In this document: piece by piece, positions 36,644 through 44,619 of the stretch | How positions within the stretch are numbered: the first letter of the stretch is position 1 | How the letters are laid out: each line of letters starts with the position of its first letter | NCBI GenBank assembly: GCA_913055795.1 | Contig: CAJXLA010000002.1 | Coordinates: 1-64,000 of the forward strand | Direction: 5' to 3' | Source: an uncultured Alcanivorax sp. | GTDB lineage: Bacteria > Pseudomonadota > Gammaproteobacteria > Pseudomonadales > Alcanivoracaceae | Length of the DNA stretch: 64,000 bases | Translations under genes and position numbers: made by a program | Notes under the pieces: model-generated | Database searches by the model: none | Told to the model about the DNA's origin: nothing | The model's input: the letters and a program-made list of their open reading frames with translations, nothing else

Positions 36644-36826
36644 AAGCTCCCCTGATCCTGGTTGAATCACACCGCTTGCCCACGCGGGTGTGCCTTTGTC
36701 CGGACCATTGTCGCGGCCCGGCCCGGGGGGAGACTATTCACAAGGGGCCAATCAATGGTCAGCGGGGGACGAGAGCGCGCCCGGGGCTGCCCGAAGCGTT
36801 GCAGCCCCGACGATTTCACTGGAATA

Positions 36827-36935
36827 GAGTCGAAAGTCGAAAGCCGAAAGCCGCAAGCCGAAAGGAACAAGAATGGGCGCCGGTGGCGCCATTCGTTATT
36901 TCTTGCTACTTGCCGCTTGCCACTTTCGACTAAAC
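36827..36935. repeat. compound heptad element with central hairpin
   Basis: The left arm (CGAAAGTCGAAAGCCGAAAG, then GCAAG and GAAAG units) and the right arm (TTCTTGCTACTTGCCGCTTG, then CCACTTTCGACTA) are inverted with respect to each other. They surround GGCGCC-GGT-GGCGCC (36876-36890). The outer ends share GTCGAAAG. The gap 36644-36948 otherwise shows no gene; a hairpin AAACCCC-GGCA-GGGGTTT lies at 36932-36949 next to the following stop codon. Confidence 0.7.
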
Positions 36936-36948
36936 CCCGGCAGGGGTT

Positions 36949-37626
36949 TCAGTTCATCCAGCTCCCGCGCCCGCGATTACCCCGGGATTGGAAGATCCAT
37001 CCCAGAATGCCGCCCAGCAGGAGAATGCCCGCGCCCATGGCCCACTGTTGCGAGGTCTTGTCGTCACGCAGCATGGCGGTCTGGGCCTGGGCCTGGTCGA
37101 GTTCGGTGCGCAGGGCGCTGACTTTCTCGTTGAGTTCTTTGTTGGCCTTGTCGAGGCGCATGGGTTCGGCGGCGAGTTCTTCCAGGTGTTCCACCCGGTC
37201 CCGGGCCTGCTGCAGATCGGATTTCAGGGTGTCGTTTTCCCCGGCCAGCTGGTCGCGTTCGTTGCGCAGTTTTTCCCGCTCGGTCCGGGCCGCTTCCAGT
37301 TCCGACTGCACAGTACTGAAGCGTTGCTGCAATTGCTCCAGCCGCATCCGCGCGATGGGCGAACGGCTCAGATACTGTTTCTGGATCCAGCCTTCGTCGT
37401 CCTGGTAGCGCACCTGGGCCCAGTTGTTGTCCTCGGGCCATTCGACGATTTCCACGCCCGTGCCGGTTTTCAGGCCCCGGTTTACGATGCGGTATTGTTG
37501 ACCGGCGCCCGAGCGTAGCGGCACAAAGAGTTCGTCGTCGATCCAGGCATTTTGCGACTGGGCCAGCGTGGGCGTGCTTGCACCGCCGAGGAGAACCAGT
37601 ACAAAAAAGGCGAACAGGCGCATCAT
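36949..37626 (-). CDS. TIGR04211-type periplasmic SH3 protein
   Basis: This 225-residue protein begins with a signal peptide (MMRLFAFFVLVLLGGAST, probable cleavage after ALAQ-like TLAQ). It has a bacterial SH3 domain (about residues 28-92, with VPLRSGAGQQYRIV and GWIQKQYL), a long coiled coil (about 93-190, LEQLQQRF through KELNEKVSALRTELDQ), one C-terminal membrane helix (about 193-213) and a short basic tail. This is the layout of E. coli YgiM and relatives. A cell-envelope role is likely, exact function unknown. Confidence 0.88.
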   Translation of the reverse strand: MMRLFAFFVLVLLGGASTPTLAQSQNAWIDDELFVPLRSGAGQQYRIVNRGLKTGTGVEIVEWPEDNNWAQVRYQDDEGWIQKQYLSRSPIARMRLEQLQQRFSTVQSELEAARTEREKLRNERDQLAGENDTLKSDLQQARDRVEHLEELAAEPMRLDKANKELNEKVSALRTELDQAQAQTAMLRDDKTSQQWAMGAGILLLGGILGWIFQSRGNRGRGSWMN

Positions 37627-37712
37627 GAATCACTCCGTTGCGAAATCGGGCGCAGTCTAGCGAAATCGATGCCGTGATGACACGACGCGGGGCATTCCGC
37701 GCAGTAGCAGGC

Positions 37713-38012
37713 TCAAGGCAGAACCTTGTTGAAAGGTTTGACGATGACGCTGCGATAGACGCCCGCCTGCACATAGGGATCGGCGTCCGCCCAGGCCCGG
37801 GCGTCATCCAGCGAATCGAACTCCGCCACCACCAGCGAGCCGGTGAAGCCGGCTTCGCCGGGCGATTCCGTATCCAGCGCCGGGTGAGGCCCGGCGAGGA
37901 TCAGCCGGCCCTGTTCGCGCAGGGCCTGCAGGCGTTTCAGGTGTTCGTCCCGGGCCTGCTGGCGTAGCGGACCGGAATCGTCCACGTCTTCACTGATGAT
38001 CGCGTAGAGCAT
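37713..38012 (-). CDS. yciI: YciI family protein
   Basis: This 99-residue dimeric ferredoxin-like fold protein begins [13 protein letters not shown] and contains [20 protein letters not shown], with the conserved His and Asp of the family. The closing pattern [20 protein letters not shown] is diagnostic. It overlaps the end of yciB by 23 bases in another frame. The yciB-yciI order is conserved in Gammaproteobacteria. The enzymatic role is not settled. Confidence 0.93.
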   Translation of the reverse strand: MLYAIISEDVDDSGPLRQQARDEHLKRLQALREQGRLILAGPHPALDTESPGEAGFTGSLVVAEFDSLDDARAWADADPYVQAGVYRSVIVKPFNKVLP

Positions 38013-38625
38013 CCTTATCCTCTTCGCTGGATTCGGGAACCTCCTTGCCCGTCACCCGGGCGCGATCCGCCGGGGACATGCGTTTATAAACAAAGACAAA
38101 GGCGGCGATGTAGAACAGGAACTGAATGGCCGTCAGGCCGAAGAGCTTGAAGTTCACCCAGAAATCGGTACTGAAGCTATAGGCCACCCAGAGATTGAGT
38201 CCGCCGATCAGCAGGAAGTAGACCACAAAGGCCAGGTTCAACACCAACCAGTCCCGGCGCGTGAGGGCGATGACAAAGCCCAGGCCGTTACGCATCAGCG
38301 CCTCGCACATGCGCTGGAGCAGGTTTCGGTCGCGCAGGAACTGCCCCAGCAGCAGCACGCCGGCCAGCACAAAGCTGATAATGCTGGGGCGCCACTTGAT
38401 GAAGATCTCGTTCTGGAAGAGCAGGGTCATGCCGCCGAAGATGAGCGTGATCACGAAGACGGTGAGGTGCATGCGCTCCACGCGGCGCCAGATGAGCCAG
38501 CCCACGGTGACCTGAAGGGTGCAGGCCGCTATGATGCCCCAGGTGGCCAGCATGATGTCCCGGCCGCCCGCGAAATAGAGTCCGAAAAAGACGATCACGG
38601 GCAGGTAGTCGAAAAGCTGCTTCAT
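37990..38625 (-). CDS. yciB: inner membrane protein YciB (septation protein A family)
   Basis: This 211-residue protein has about five membrane helices. It begins [20 protein letters not shown], the family signature, and contains [39 protein letters not shown] and [13 protein letters not shown]. coli YciB takes part in envelope integrity and septal peptidoglycan synthesis. The C-terminus has a charged tail ([14 protein letters not shown]) longer than in E. coli (179 residues). Confidence 0.93.
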   Translation of the reverse strand: MKQLFDYLPVIVFFGLYFAGGRDIMLATWGIIAACTLQVTVGWLIWRRVERMHLTVFVITLIFGGMTLLFQNEIFIKWRPSIISFVLAGVLLLGQFLRDRNLLQRMCEALMRNGLGFVIALTRRDWLVLNLAFVVYFLLIGGLNLWVAYSFSTDFWVNFKLFGLTAIQFLFYIAAFVFVYKRMSPADRARVTGKEVPESSEEDKDALRDHQ

Positions 38626-38650
38626 ACGGCAAGAGTCCGGTGACGTTTTG

Positions 38651-38832
38651 GGCAGGCTGTTGATAAATTCGTTGCGCTGTCAGCGTGGCCTGAAGCGTGC
38701 AGCTGATGCGCACGGGCGCGACGGGGCAGGGTGGTGCCCTTTCCGAGCGACCCGATGCAGCAGATGGGCGCTTCCGGCCGTGCCTCTCGCGGGTTTCACG
38801 CTGGTTCGCAACGAGTTTATCAACAGCCTGCC
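38651..38832. mobile_element. 182-bp inverted-repeat element (copy 2)
   Basis: The ends GGCAGGCTGTTGATAAATTC plus GTTGCG and the reverse complement at 38807-38832 give 26-base inverted repeats with one mismatch. The interior includes GGCCTGAAGCGTGCAGCTGATG and CGGCC segments like those in copies 1 and 4, in shuffled form. It has no ORF. It lies between divergent yciB and the PHP gene. Confidence 0.7.
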
Positions 38833-38881
38833 AACCATCATAATGCATTCCCCCATTGCCTGAAATGCATCCGGAGAGCTC

Positions 38882-39724
38882 ATGCCACCCAGGTACGATC
38901 TGCACAGCCACAGCACCGCCTCCGACGGCGCCCTGTCGCCGCGAGGACTGGTCCGCCGGGCGGCGGAGCAGGGCGTGGAGCATCTGGCGCTGACCGATCA
39001 CGACACCCTGGCGGGCCTGCCCGAGGCCCGGGACGCGGCCGGGGAGGTGGGCATTTCGCTGGTGCCCGGTGTGGAACTGTCCGTGCTCTGGGGCAGCCGG
39101 GAGCTGCACCTGCTGGGGCTGTGGGTGAACCCGGATGACGCCGGGCTGCGGGAGCTGGTGGCCAACCAGATGGCCGCCCGCGAGCGCCGGGCCCGCACCA
39201 TGGGCGAGCGTCTGGACAAGGCAGCCGGGCTCGCGAACAGCTATGACCGAGCCTGCGCCCTGGCGGACAGTGCTGCGCCGGGGCGGCCGTTTTTCGCCCG
39301 CCTGCTGCTGGATGCGGGCAAGGTGCGCAACTTCCAGCATGCCTTTGATCGGTTCCTCAAGCAGGGTCGCTCCGCTTTCGTGAAAACGCCCTGGTGTGAG
39401 CTGGATGAAGCGGTGCGGGTGATCGACGCCGCCGGCGGCCGCGCCGTGCTGGCCCACCCCGCGCGCTACGGGCTCACCCGGCGCAAGCTGCGTCAATTGC
39501 TTACGGATCTGGTGAATGCGGGCGGGCACGGCCTGGAAGTGGCCACGCCCGGCTTGTCCCATGATCAGCGCGCGCTGCTGTCGGCATGCGCGCGCGATTT
39601 TCCCCTGGCCGCCTCGGCCGGGTCGGACTTCCACAGCCCCGAGCAGCACTGGCTGGAACTGGGGCGGTTGCCCGAGCTGCCTACGGGCACGCGTGCGGTC
39701 TGGGAAGCTGAAGTCCCGGCCTGA
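38882..39724 (+). CDS. PHP-domain phosphoesterase, RNase AM / YciV type
   Basis: This 280-residue protein begins MPPRYDLHSHSTASDGALSP with the PHP metal motif DLHSHS. LTDHDTLAGL, PGVELSV, VLAHPARYGLTRR and SAGSDFHSP supply the remaining ligands. It corresponds to E. coli YciV (RNase AM, formerly TrpH), a 5'-3' exonuclease that also hydrolyses 3',5'-nucleoside bisphosphates. It sits just before yciO, as in many relatives. Confidence 0.92.
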   Translation: MPPRYDLHSHSTASDGALSPRGLVRRAAEQGVEHLALTDHDTLAGLPEARDAAGEVGISLVPGVELSVLWGSRELHLLGLWVNPDDAGLRELVANQMAARERRARTMGERLDKAAGLANSYDRACALADSAAPGRPFFARLLLDAGKVRNFQHAFDRFLKQGRSAFVKTPWCELDEAVRVIDAAGGRAVLAHPARYGLTRRKLRQLLTDLVNAGGHGLEVATPGLSHDQRALLSACARDFPLAASAGSDFHSPEQHWLELGRLPELPTGTRAVWEAEVPA

Positions 39725-39763
39725 GCTTGCAACCGACGGGGGTGCTGCCCACAATCGCGCGCC

Positions 39764-40387
39764 ATGACCGAGATCATCGAGATTCATCCGGAAACCCCCC
39801 AGCCGCGGCTGATCCGCCAGGCAGTGGAGGTGATTCGCCGAGGCGGGCTCATCGCCTATCCCACGGACACCACCTATGCCCTGGGTTGCGGGGTGGGCGA
39901 GAAAAAGGCACTGGAAAGGCTGATCCAGCTCCGGCGCCTGGACGACAAGCACCAGTTCACGCTGCTGTGTCCGGACCTGTCGAAGCTGGCCACCTACGCG
40001 CGCGTGGACAATCCGGACTTCCGGCTGCTCAAGGCGCATCTGCCCGGCCCCTATACCTTCATTCTCAAGGCCACGGCCGAGGTGCCGCGCCAGCTCCAGC
40101 ACCCGAAGAAAAAGACCATCGGCCTTCGGGTGTCGGATGATCCCGTCTGTCGTGCCCTGCTGGACGAACTGGGTGAGCCCCTGATGACGTCCACCCTGCA
40201 ACTGCCCGGCGACGAATACCCGCTCGCCGATCCCGCCGACGTGGAAGACGAGCTGGGCAAGCAGGTGGATCTGATGCTTCTCGCCGGGCATCGGGGTCTG
40301 GAAGAAACCACGGTGGTGGATTTGTCCAGCGGCGAGGGCCCCGAGGTGATCCGTGCCGGCGCCGGGCCGGTCGACGCGATTTATTAG
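39764..40387 (+). CDS. yciO: YciO family (TsaC/Sua5-like) protein
   Basis: This 207-residue protein has the YrdC fold. RRGGLIAYPTDTTYALGCGV is the nucleotide-binding region, RRLDDKHQFTLLCPDLS carries the KxR-like K/R set, and LPGPYTFILKATAEVP follows. YciO is a paralogue of TsaC, the enzyme that makes threonylcarbamoyl-AMP for tRNA t6A, but its own role is less certain. It sits between the PHP gene and trpS, the classical neighbourhood. Confidence 0.92.
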   Translation: MTEIIEIHPETPQPRLIRQAVEVIRRGGLIAYPTDTTYALGCGVGEKKALERLIQLRRLDDKHQFTLLCPDLSKLATYARVDNPDFRLLKAHLPGPYTFILKATAEVPRQLQHPKKKTIGLRVSDDPVCRALLDELGEPLMTSTLQLPGDEYPLADPADVEDELGKQVDLMLLAGHRGLEETTVVDLSSGEGPEVIRAGAGPVDAIY

Positions 40388-40432
40388 GCCGTTGTAGCCA
40401 CGTATCTGTGTAAATCCGCGCTGGTGGGCGGC

Positions 40433-40438
40433 TATAAT
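40433..40438 (+). promoter_or_regulatory. candidate -10 element for the trpS-scpA-scpB-rluB operon
   Basis: TATAAT in GGCGGCTATAATGGCCGC, 41 bases upstream of the trpS TTG start. No clear -35 is seen. Confidence 0.5.
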
Positions 40439-40478
40439 GGCCGCTTTCCGTTTTTCGGCAATGCATCAGGAGTAACTG

Positions 40479-41693
40479 TTGAGTTCAGTGGTGTCTTCCC
40501 AGCGGGTGGTCTCGGGCATGCGTGCCACCGGTCGCCTGCATCTGGGCCACTATCATGGCGTTCTCAAGAACTGGGTTCAGCTGCAGCATGAATACGAGTG
40601 CTTCTTCTTCGTTGCGGACTGGCATGGTTTGACCACGGAATACGCCGATCCCCGCGAAATCGAGCAGAACGTCTGGGAAATGGTCATCGACTGGCTCGCC
40701 GCCGGACTCAACCCGGGTTCCGCGACGCTGTTCATCCAGTCCCAGGTGCCCGAGCACGCCGAACTGCATCTGTTGCTGTCCATGATTACGCCGCTGGGCT
40801 GGCTCGAGCGTGTGCCCACCTACAAGGACCAGCAGGAAAAGCTCCGCGACCGGGACCTCGACACCTACGGTTTCCTCGGCTATCCGCTGCTGCAGTCCGC
40901 GGACATTCTGCTCTACCGCGCCGGCTGGGTGCCGGTGGGGCAGGATCAGGTGGCCCATGTGGAAATCACCCGCGAAATCGCGCGCCGTTTCAACCACCTC
41001 TACGGTTATGAACCGGGCTTCGAGGAAGCGGTGGAACAGGCGATCCGCAAGATGGGCAAGAAGCAGGCGCGCATTTACCGCGACAACCGGCGCAAGTACC
41101 AGGAGCAGGGCGATGAATCCGCCCTGGAAACGGCCCGCGCGCTGGTGCAGGACCAGCAAAACATCACCCTGGGCGACCGGGAGCGGCTGTTCGGGGATCT
41201 GGAAGGGGGCGGCAAGGTGATCCTGCCCGAGCCCCAGCCCCTGCTGACCCCGGCATCGCGCATGCCCGGGCTGGACGGCGAGAAGATGTCCAAGTCCTAC
41301 GGCAATTTCATCGGCCTGCGCGAGGAGCCGGATGATGTGGATCACAAGATCCGGCGCATGCCCACCGATCCCAAGCGCGTGCGGCGCACGGACCCGGGCG
41401 AGCCCGAGGACTGCCCGGTCTGGCCCCTGCACCAGATCTATTCCGACGAGCGCACCCAGGAATGGGTGCAGGAAGGCTGCCGCAACGCCGGTATCGGCTG
41501 TGTGGAGTGCAAGAAGCCGGTCATTGACGCCATTCAGGCCGAGCTGGATCCGATCCGCAAACGTGCCGATGAACATATGCGCAACCCGGATCTCGTGCGT
41601 ACCATCGTGGCCGATGGCGCCGAAGAGGCCCGCGAGAACGCCCGGGACACCCTCGAGGAAGTGCGCGAGGCCATGGGCCTGAAATACCGATAG
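40479..41693 (+). CDS. trpS: tryptophanyl-tRNA synthetase
   Basis: This 404-residue class I synthetase charges tRNA-Trp. The HIGH-type motif is MRATGRLHLGHYHGVL (about residues 14-29) and the KMSKS motif is DGEKMSKSYGNF. It is longer than the 334-residue E. coli type and belongs to the longer TrpS form found in Pseudomonas and Xanthomonas relatives next to scpA. The TTG at 40479 is chosen as the start because AGGAG ends six bases before it; in-frame GTG codons at 40488 and 40491 are the alternatives. Confidence 0.95.
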   Translation: MSSVVSSQRVVSGMRATGRLHLGHYHGVLKNWVQLQHEYECFFFVADWHGLTTEYADPREIEQNVWEMVIDWLAAGLNPGSATLFIQSQVPEHAELHLLLSMITPLGWLERVPTYKDQQEKLRDRDLDTYGFLGYPLLQSADILLYRAGWVPVGQDQVAHVEITREIARRFNHLYGYEPGFEEAVEQAIRKMGKKQARIYRDNRRKYQEQGDESALETARALVQDQQNITLGDRERLFGDLEGGGKVILPEPQPLLTPASRMPGLDGEKMSKSYGNFIGLREEPDDVDHKIRRMPTDPKRVRRTDPGEPEDCPVWPLHQIYSDERTQEWVQEGCRNAGIGCVECKKPVIDAIQAELDPIRKRADEHMRNPDLVRTIVADGAEEARENARDTLEEVREAMGLKYR

Positions 41694-41706
41694 GGAGCGA
41701 CAGCGG

Positions 41707-42585
41707 ATGCAGCAGGACGACACCGTAGCGCAGCCAGAAACACCGCGCCTGCCCGCTCCGCGTCAGGAAGAGATGCCGTTCGGACTGGTGTACGGCCAGG
41801 CCATCACCAAGCTCCCCGACGATCTCTATATTCCGCCGGACGCGCTGGAAGTCTTTCTGGAGGCGTTCGAGGGGCCGCTGGATCTGCTGCTCTATCTGAT
41901 CAAGCGCCAGAACCTGGACATTCTGGATATTCCCGTGAGCCAGATCACGACCCAGTACATGGAGTACGTGGAGCTGATGAAGGCCATGAATCTGGAACTG
42001 GCCGCGGAATATCTGGTCATGGCCGCCATGCTTGGCGAGATCAAGTCGCGCACCCTGCTGCCGCGTCCGGAAAAGGACGAGGAAGAAGAAGAGCAAGACC
42101 CGCGCGCCGAGCTGATCCGGCGCCTGCAGGAATACGAACGGTTCAAGAAGGCCGCCGAGGAAATCGACGAATTGCCGCGTGTGGAGCGCGACATTCATAC
42201 GGTTGCGGCCCGGCGCCCGGATTATGTGCGCGAGAAACCGCATCCGGAAGTGGACCTGCGCGAGGTGCTGCTCGCCCTCAAGGACGTGCTCAAGCGCGCC
42301 GACATGTACGAAAGCCATCACGTGGAAATGGAGCACCTGTCCACGCGCGAACGCATGACCCAGGTGCTGGAGAAACTTCAGGGCCGGGATTTCGTGCCTT
42401 TCGTGTCGCTGTTCACCGTGGAAGAGGGGCGTGCTGGTGTCGTGGTGACCTTTTTGGCCGTGCTGGAGCTGCTCAAGAACACCCTGGTGGAACTGGTGCA
42501 GCACGAGCCCTATGCGCCCCTTCATGTGAAGGCCCGGGCGGCGGAGATCGGAGACGAGGAACCGGTGGGATCACCGGAAGGCTAG
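41707..42585 (+). CDS. scpA: segregation and condensation protein A (kleisin)
   Basis: This 292-residue kleisin bridges the SMC ATPase arms in the bacterial condensin. FEGPLDLLLYLIKRQNLDIL (about residues 57-76) is the diagnostic N-terminal segment, followed by QYMEYVELMKAMNLELAAEY and the acidic linker DEEEEEQDPR. A C-terminal winged helix (about 225-280) would contact the SMC head. The TAG stop at 42583-42585 is the first three bases of an inverted-repeat element. Confidence 0.94.
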   Translation: MQQDDTVAQPETPRLPAPRQEEMPFGLVYGQAITKLPDDLYIPPDALEVFLEAFEGPLDLLLYLIKRQNLDILDIPVSQITTQYMEYVELMKAMNLELAAEYLVMAAMLGEIKSRTLLPRPEKDEEEEEQDPRAELIRRLQEYERFKKAAEEIDELPRVERDIHTVAARRPDYVREKPHPEVDLREVLLALKDVLKRADMYESHHVEMEHLSTRERMTQVLEKLQGRDFVPFVSLFTVEEGRAGVVVTFLAVLELLKNTLVELVQHEPYAPLHVKARAAEIGDEEPVGSPEG

Positions 42586-42657
42586 CAGGCTGTTGAGAAA
42601 CCCCTTGCGTACTCAGGCTTTCAGGCTGGTTCGCAAGGGTTTCTCAACAGCCTGCCA
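42583..42657. mobile_element. 75-bp inverted-repeat element inside the scpA-scpB operon (copy 3)
   Basis: The left end TAGCAGGCTGTTGAGAAACC continues CCTTGCG; the right end is its reverse complement with minor changes (CGCAAGGGTTTCTCAACAGC, then CTGCCA). It is a near-perfect palindrome of about 27-base arms. It supplies the scpA stop codon and separates scpA from the scpB ribosome-binding site by about 16 bases. It could form a strong hairpin in the operon mRNA. Confidence 0.75.
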
Positions 42658-42685
42658 GGCCCGGATATTTCCAGGGGGAGTTGGT

Positions 42686-43630
42686 TTGGAAGAACACAAG
42701 ATCAAACAGATTCTGGAAGCGGCCATTCTCGCGGCGGACGGTCCGCTGGACCGGGACGGGCTGCTCATGCTTCTGGACGAGGACGACAAGCCCGACAAGC
42801 AGACTCTGGACCGGTTGCTGAACGAGCTGGCGGATGACTATGCCGAGCGCGGCGTGGAGTTGCGCGAAGTGGGCTCGGGCTTTCGCTTTCAGGTGCGCAC
42901 GGAACTGGGGCCCTGGGTCAGCCGCCTCTGGACCGAACGGGCGCCGCGTTATTCGCGCGCCATCATGGAAACGCTGGCGTTGATCGCTTACCGCCAGCCG
43001 GTCACGCGCGGCGAAATCGAGGAAGTACGGGGCGTATCCGTGGGTACCCAGATCATCCGCACCCTGCAGGAGCGCGGCTGGGTGCGTGTGGTGGGCCACC
43101 GCGACGTGCCGGGCCGGCCGGCGATGTTCGCCACCACCAAGCAGTTTCTGGATTACTTCAATCTGGCGAGTTTGGATGAGCTGCCCGCGTTGTCCGAGAT
43201 CAAGGACCTGGACAAGCTCAACGAAGAGCTGGAACTCGAAGACGACGAGAAGGAACAGGAAGACGCCGCTGCCGAGGCGACGGCGGACACGGGCACTTCG
43301 ACTCCGCCAGCCCCGGGGCAAGAAGACGACCAGGCGGACACCGGGGACGAGGTATCCGCGGCGGAATCCGCGCTGGCGGCCGGCTGGCAGGAAGATGATC
43401 CGGATATTGACGAGTCCCAGCTGATGGAACTGTCCAAAGTGGACGCCGTGCTCAAGGATGTGGAGGAAACCTTCCACAAGAAGCCGCACCAAAAGCCGCC
43501 CGAGCAAGCCGATACCGAAGCGGAGTCGGACGACGAAGAACCAGGTACGGACGCTGATTCCATGGAAACCGAACCGCCGCACGAAGGTTCGGATCCCGAT
43601 CCCACAGAGGCCGATCCCGATCATGAGTGA
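42686..43630 (+). CDS. scpB: segregation and condensation protein B with long acidic tail
   Basis: This 314-residue protein has two winged-helix domains in residues about 1-170: EEHKIKQILEAAILAADGPL, IMETLALIAYRQPVTRGEIE, VRGVSVGTQIIRTLQERGWV and GRPAMFATTKQFLDYFNL are typical. ScpB dimers bind ScpA in condensin. The last 130 residues are extremely Asp/Glu-rich, low complexity and absent from standard ScpB (about 200 residues). The TTG at 42686 is preferred, with AGGGGGAG five bases upstream. An earlier in-frame start at 42593 would translate the inverted-repeat element. Confidence 0.92.
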   Translation: MEEHKIKQILEAAILAADGPLDRDGLLMLLDEDDKPDKQTLDRLLNELADDYAERGVELREVGSGFRFQVRTELGPWVSRLWTERAPRYSRAIMETLALIAYRQPVTRGEIEEVRGVSVGTQIIRTLQERGWVRVVGHRDVPGRPAMFATTKQFLDYFNLASLDELPALSEIKDLDKLNEELELEDDEKEQEDAAAEATADTGTSTPPAPGQEDDQADTGDEVSAAESALAAGWQEDDPDIDESQLMELSKVDAVLKDVEETFHKKPHQKPPEQADTEAESDDEEPGTDADSMETEPPHEGSDPDPTEADPDHE

Positions 43631-44468
43631 AAAACTCCAGAAGGTACTGGCCCGTACGGGCCTGGGTTCGCGCCGGCAGGCGGAAACCTGGATCCAGGAC
43701 GGCCGCGTGAGCGTGGACGGCGAAACGGCCACCCTGGGCGACCGGGTGGAAGGCAACGAAGAAATCCGGCTGGATAACAAGCGCGTGCCCGTGCGACCCG
43801 AAGAAGATATCGAGCGCCGGGTCATCCTGTACCACAAGAATGTGGGCGAGGTGTCCTCGCGCAACGATCCGGAGAATCGTCCCACCGTCTTCGATCATCT
43901 GCCGCGCCTGCGCGGCGCGCGCTGGGTCCAGGTGGGCCGGCTGGACATCAACACCTCCGGACTCATGCTGTTCACCACGGACGGCGAGCTGGCGCACCGG
44001 CTCATGCATCCCTCGAATGAGTTTGTCCGCGAATACGCCGTTCGGGTGCGCGGCGAGATCACCGAGGACAAACGCGAAGCCTTGCTGAAGGGAGTAGAGC
44101 TGGAAGACGGTGTATCGAGCTTTCGCTCCGTCGAGGACGCCGGCGGCAGCGAGGAAGGGGCCAACCACTGGTACAAGGTGACGCTGATCGGCGGCAAGTA
44201 CCGCGAAGTGCGGCGCCTGCTGGAATCCCAGGATCTGGACGTCTCCCGTCTGATCCGGACACGGTTCGGCGATGTGGAGCTGCCGTCCAATCTGCGCCGG
44301 GGACGCTGGATGGACATGCCGCCGGAACAGGTTCAGCAACTGGTATCCCGGGTGGAGCTCAAGAGCAAGCACTACACCGGCCTCTACGGCCGGGCCCGCC
44401 TCAAGCACCAGAAAGGCAATCGGGGCGGCCCGCCGCGCAAGCCCAGACGCGGGCCGTACCGGAAGTAG
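43623..44468 (+). CDS. rluB: 23S rRNA pseudouridine-2605 synthase
   Basis: This 281-residue enzyme has an S4 domain (MSEKLQKVLARTGLGSRRQA), the RsuA/RluB catalytic region with VGRLDINTSGLMLFTTDGEL (catalytic Asp in RLD), and GGKYREVRRLLES. The basic C-terminal tail (KHQKGNRGGPPRKPRRGPYR) is typical of RluB. The start at 43623 overlaps the scpB stop by eight bases. The final Lys codon and TAG stop (GAAGTAGC) form the first heptad of a repeat array. Confidence 0.95.
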   Translation: MSEKLQKVLARTGLGSRRQAETWIQDGRVSVDGETATLGDRVEGNEEIRLDNKRVPVRPEEDIERRVILYHKNVGEVSSRNDPENRPTVFDHLPRLRGARWVQVGRLDINTSGLMLFTTDGELAHRLMHPSNEFVREYAVRVRGEITEDKREALLKGVELEDGVSSFRSVEDAGGSEEGANHWYKVTLIGGKYREVRRLLESQDLDVSRLIRTRFGDVELPSNLRRGRWMDMPPEQVQQLVSRVELKSKHYTGLYGRARLKHQKGNRGGPPRKPRRGPYRK

Positions 44469-44518
44469 CAAGGCGCAAGGGGCAAGGGGCAAGGGGCAAG
44501 GGGCAAGGAGCAAGGAAT
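44463..44518 (+). repeat. perfect heptad array (AAGGGGC type) starting in the rluB stop codon
   Basis: Eight uninterrupted 7-base units run from 44463: AAGTAGC, AAGGCGC, four AAGGGGC, AAGGAGC and AAGGAAT. The TAG of rluB is bases 4-6 of the second-strand-independent first unit (44466-44468). This is the clearest copy of the family. The opposing arm (44583-44620) reads, on the minus strand from the next stop codon, AAGGAAGGAGGCGCGAGGGG and further GAGGCGC units. Confidence 0.85.
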
Positions 44519-44523
44519 CAAGC

Positions 44524-44549
44524 GGGCGCCTTCGGCGCCCTTGTTTTTT
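44524..44549 (+). terminator. terminator of the trpS-rluB operon, within a heptad element
   Basis: GGGCGCC-TTC-GGCGCCC (44524-44540) followed by TTGTTTTTT. The same 17-base hairpin without the T-tract occurs at 13813-13829. Confidence 0.85.
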
Positions 44550-44561
44550 GCCTTGTTCGGA

Positions 44562-44585
44562 AGGTGCGCACGGCGCACCCTACGA
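44562..44585. repeat. GTAGGGTGCGC palindrome (copy 2)
   Basis: AGGTGCGCACGGCGCACCCTACG, inverted relative to copy 1 at 7565. Confidence 0.55.
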
Positions 44586-44619
44586 CTACTCGCGCCTCGC
44601 CCCTCGCGCCTCCTTCCTT

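Noticed and set aside
42593..42685. Upstream extension of scpB from 42593
   Set aside because: It would translate the inverted-repeat element (MRNPLRTQAF...), and a better Shine-Dalgarno and homology place the start at 42686.
44463..44518. Heptad array as a CRISPR
   Set aside because: The units are 7 bases, contiguous and without spacers; no cas genes are present.
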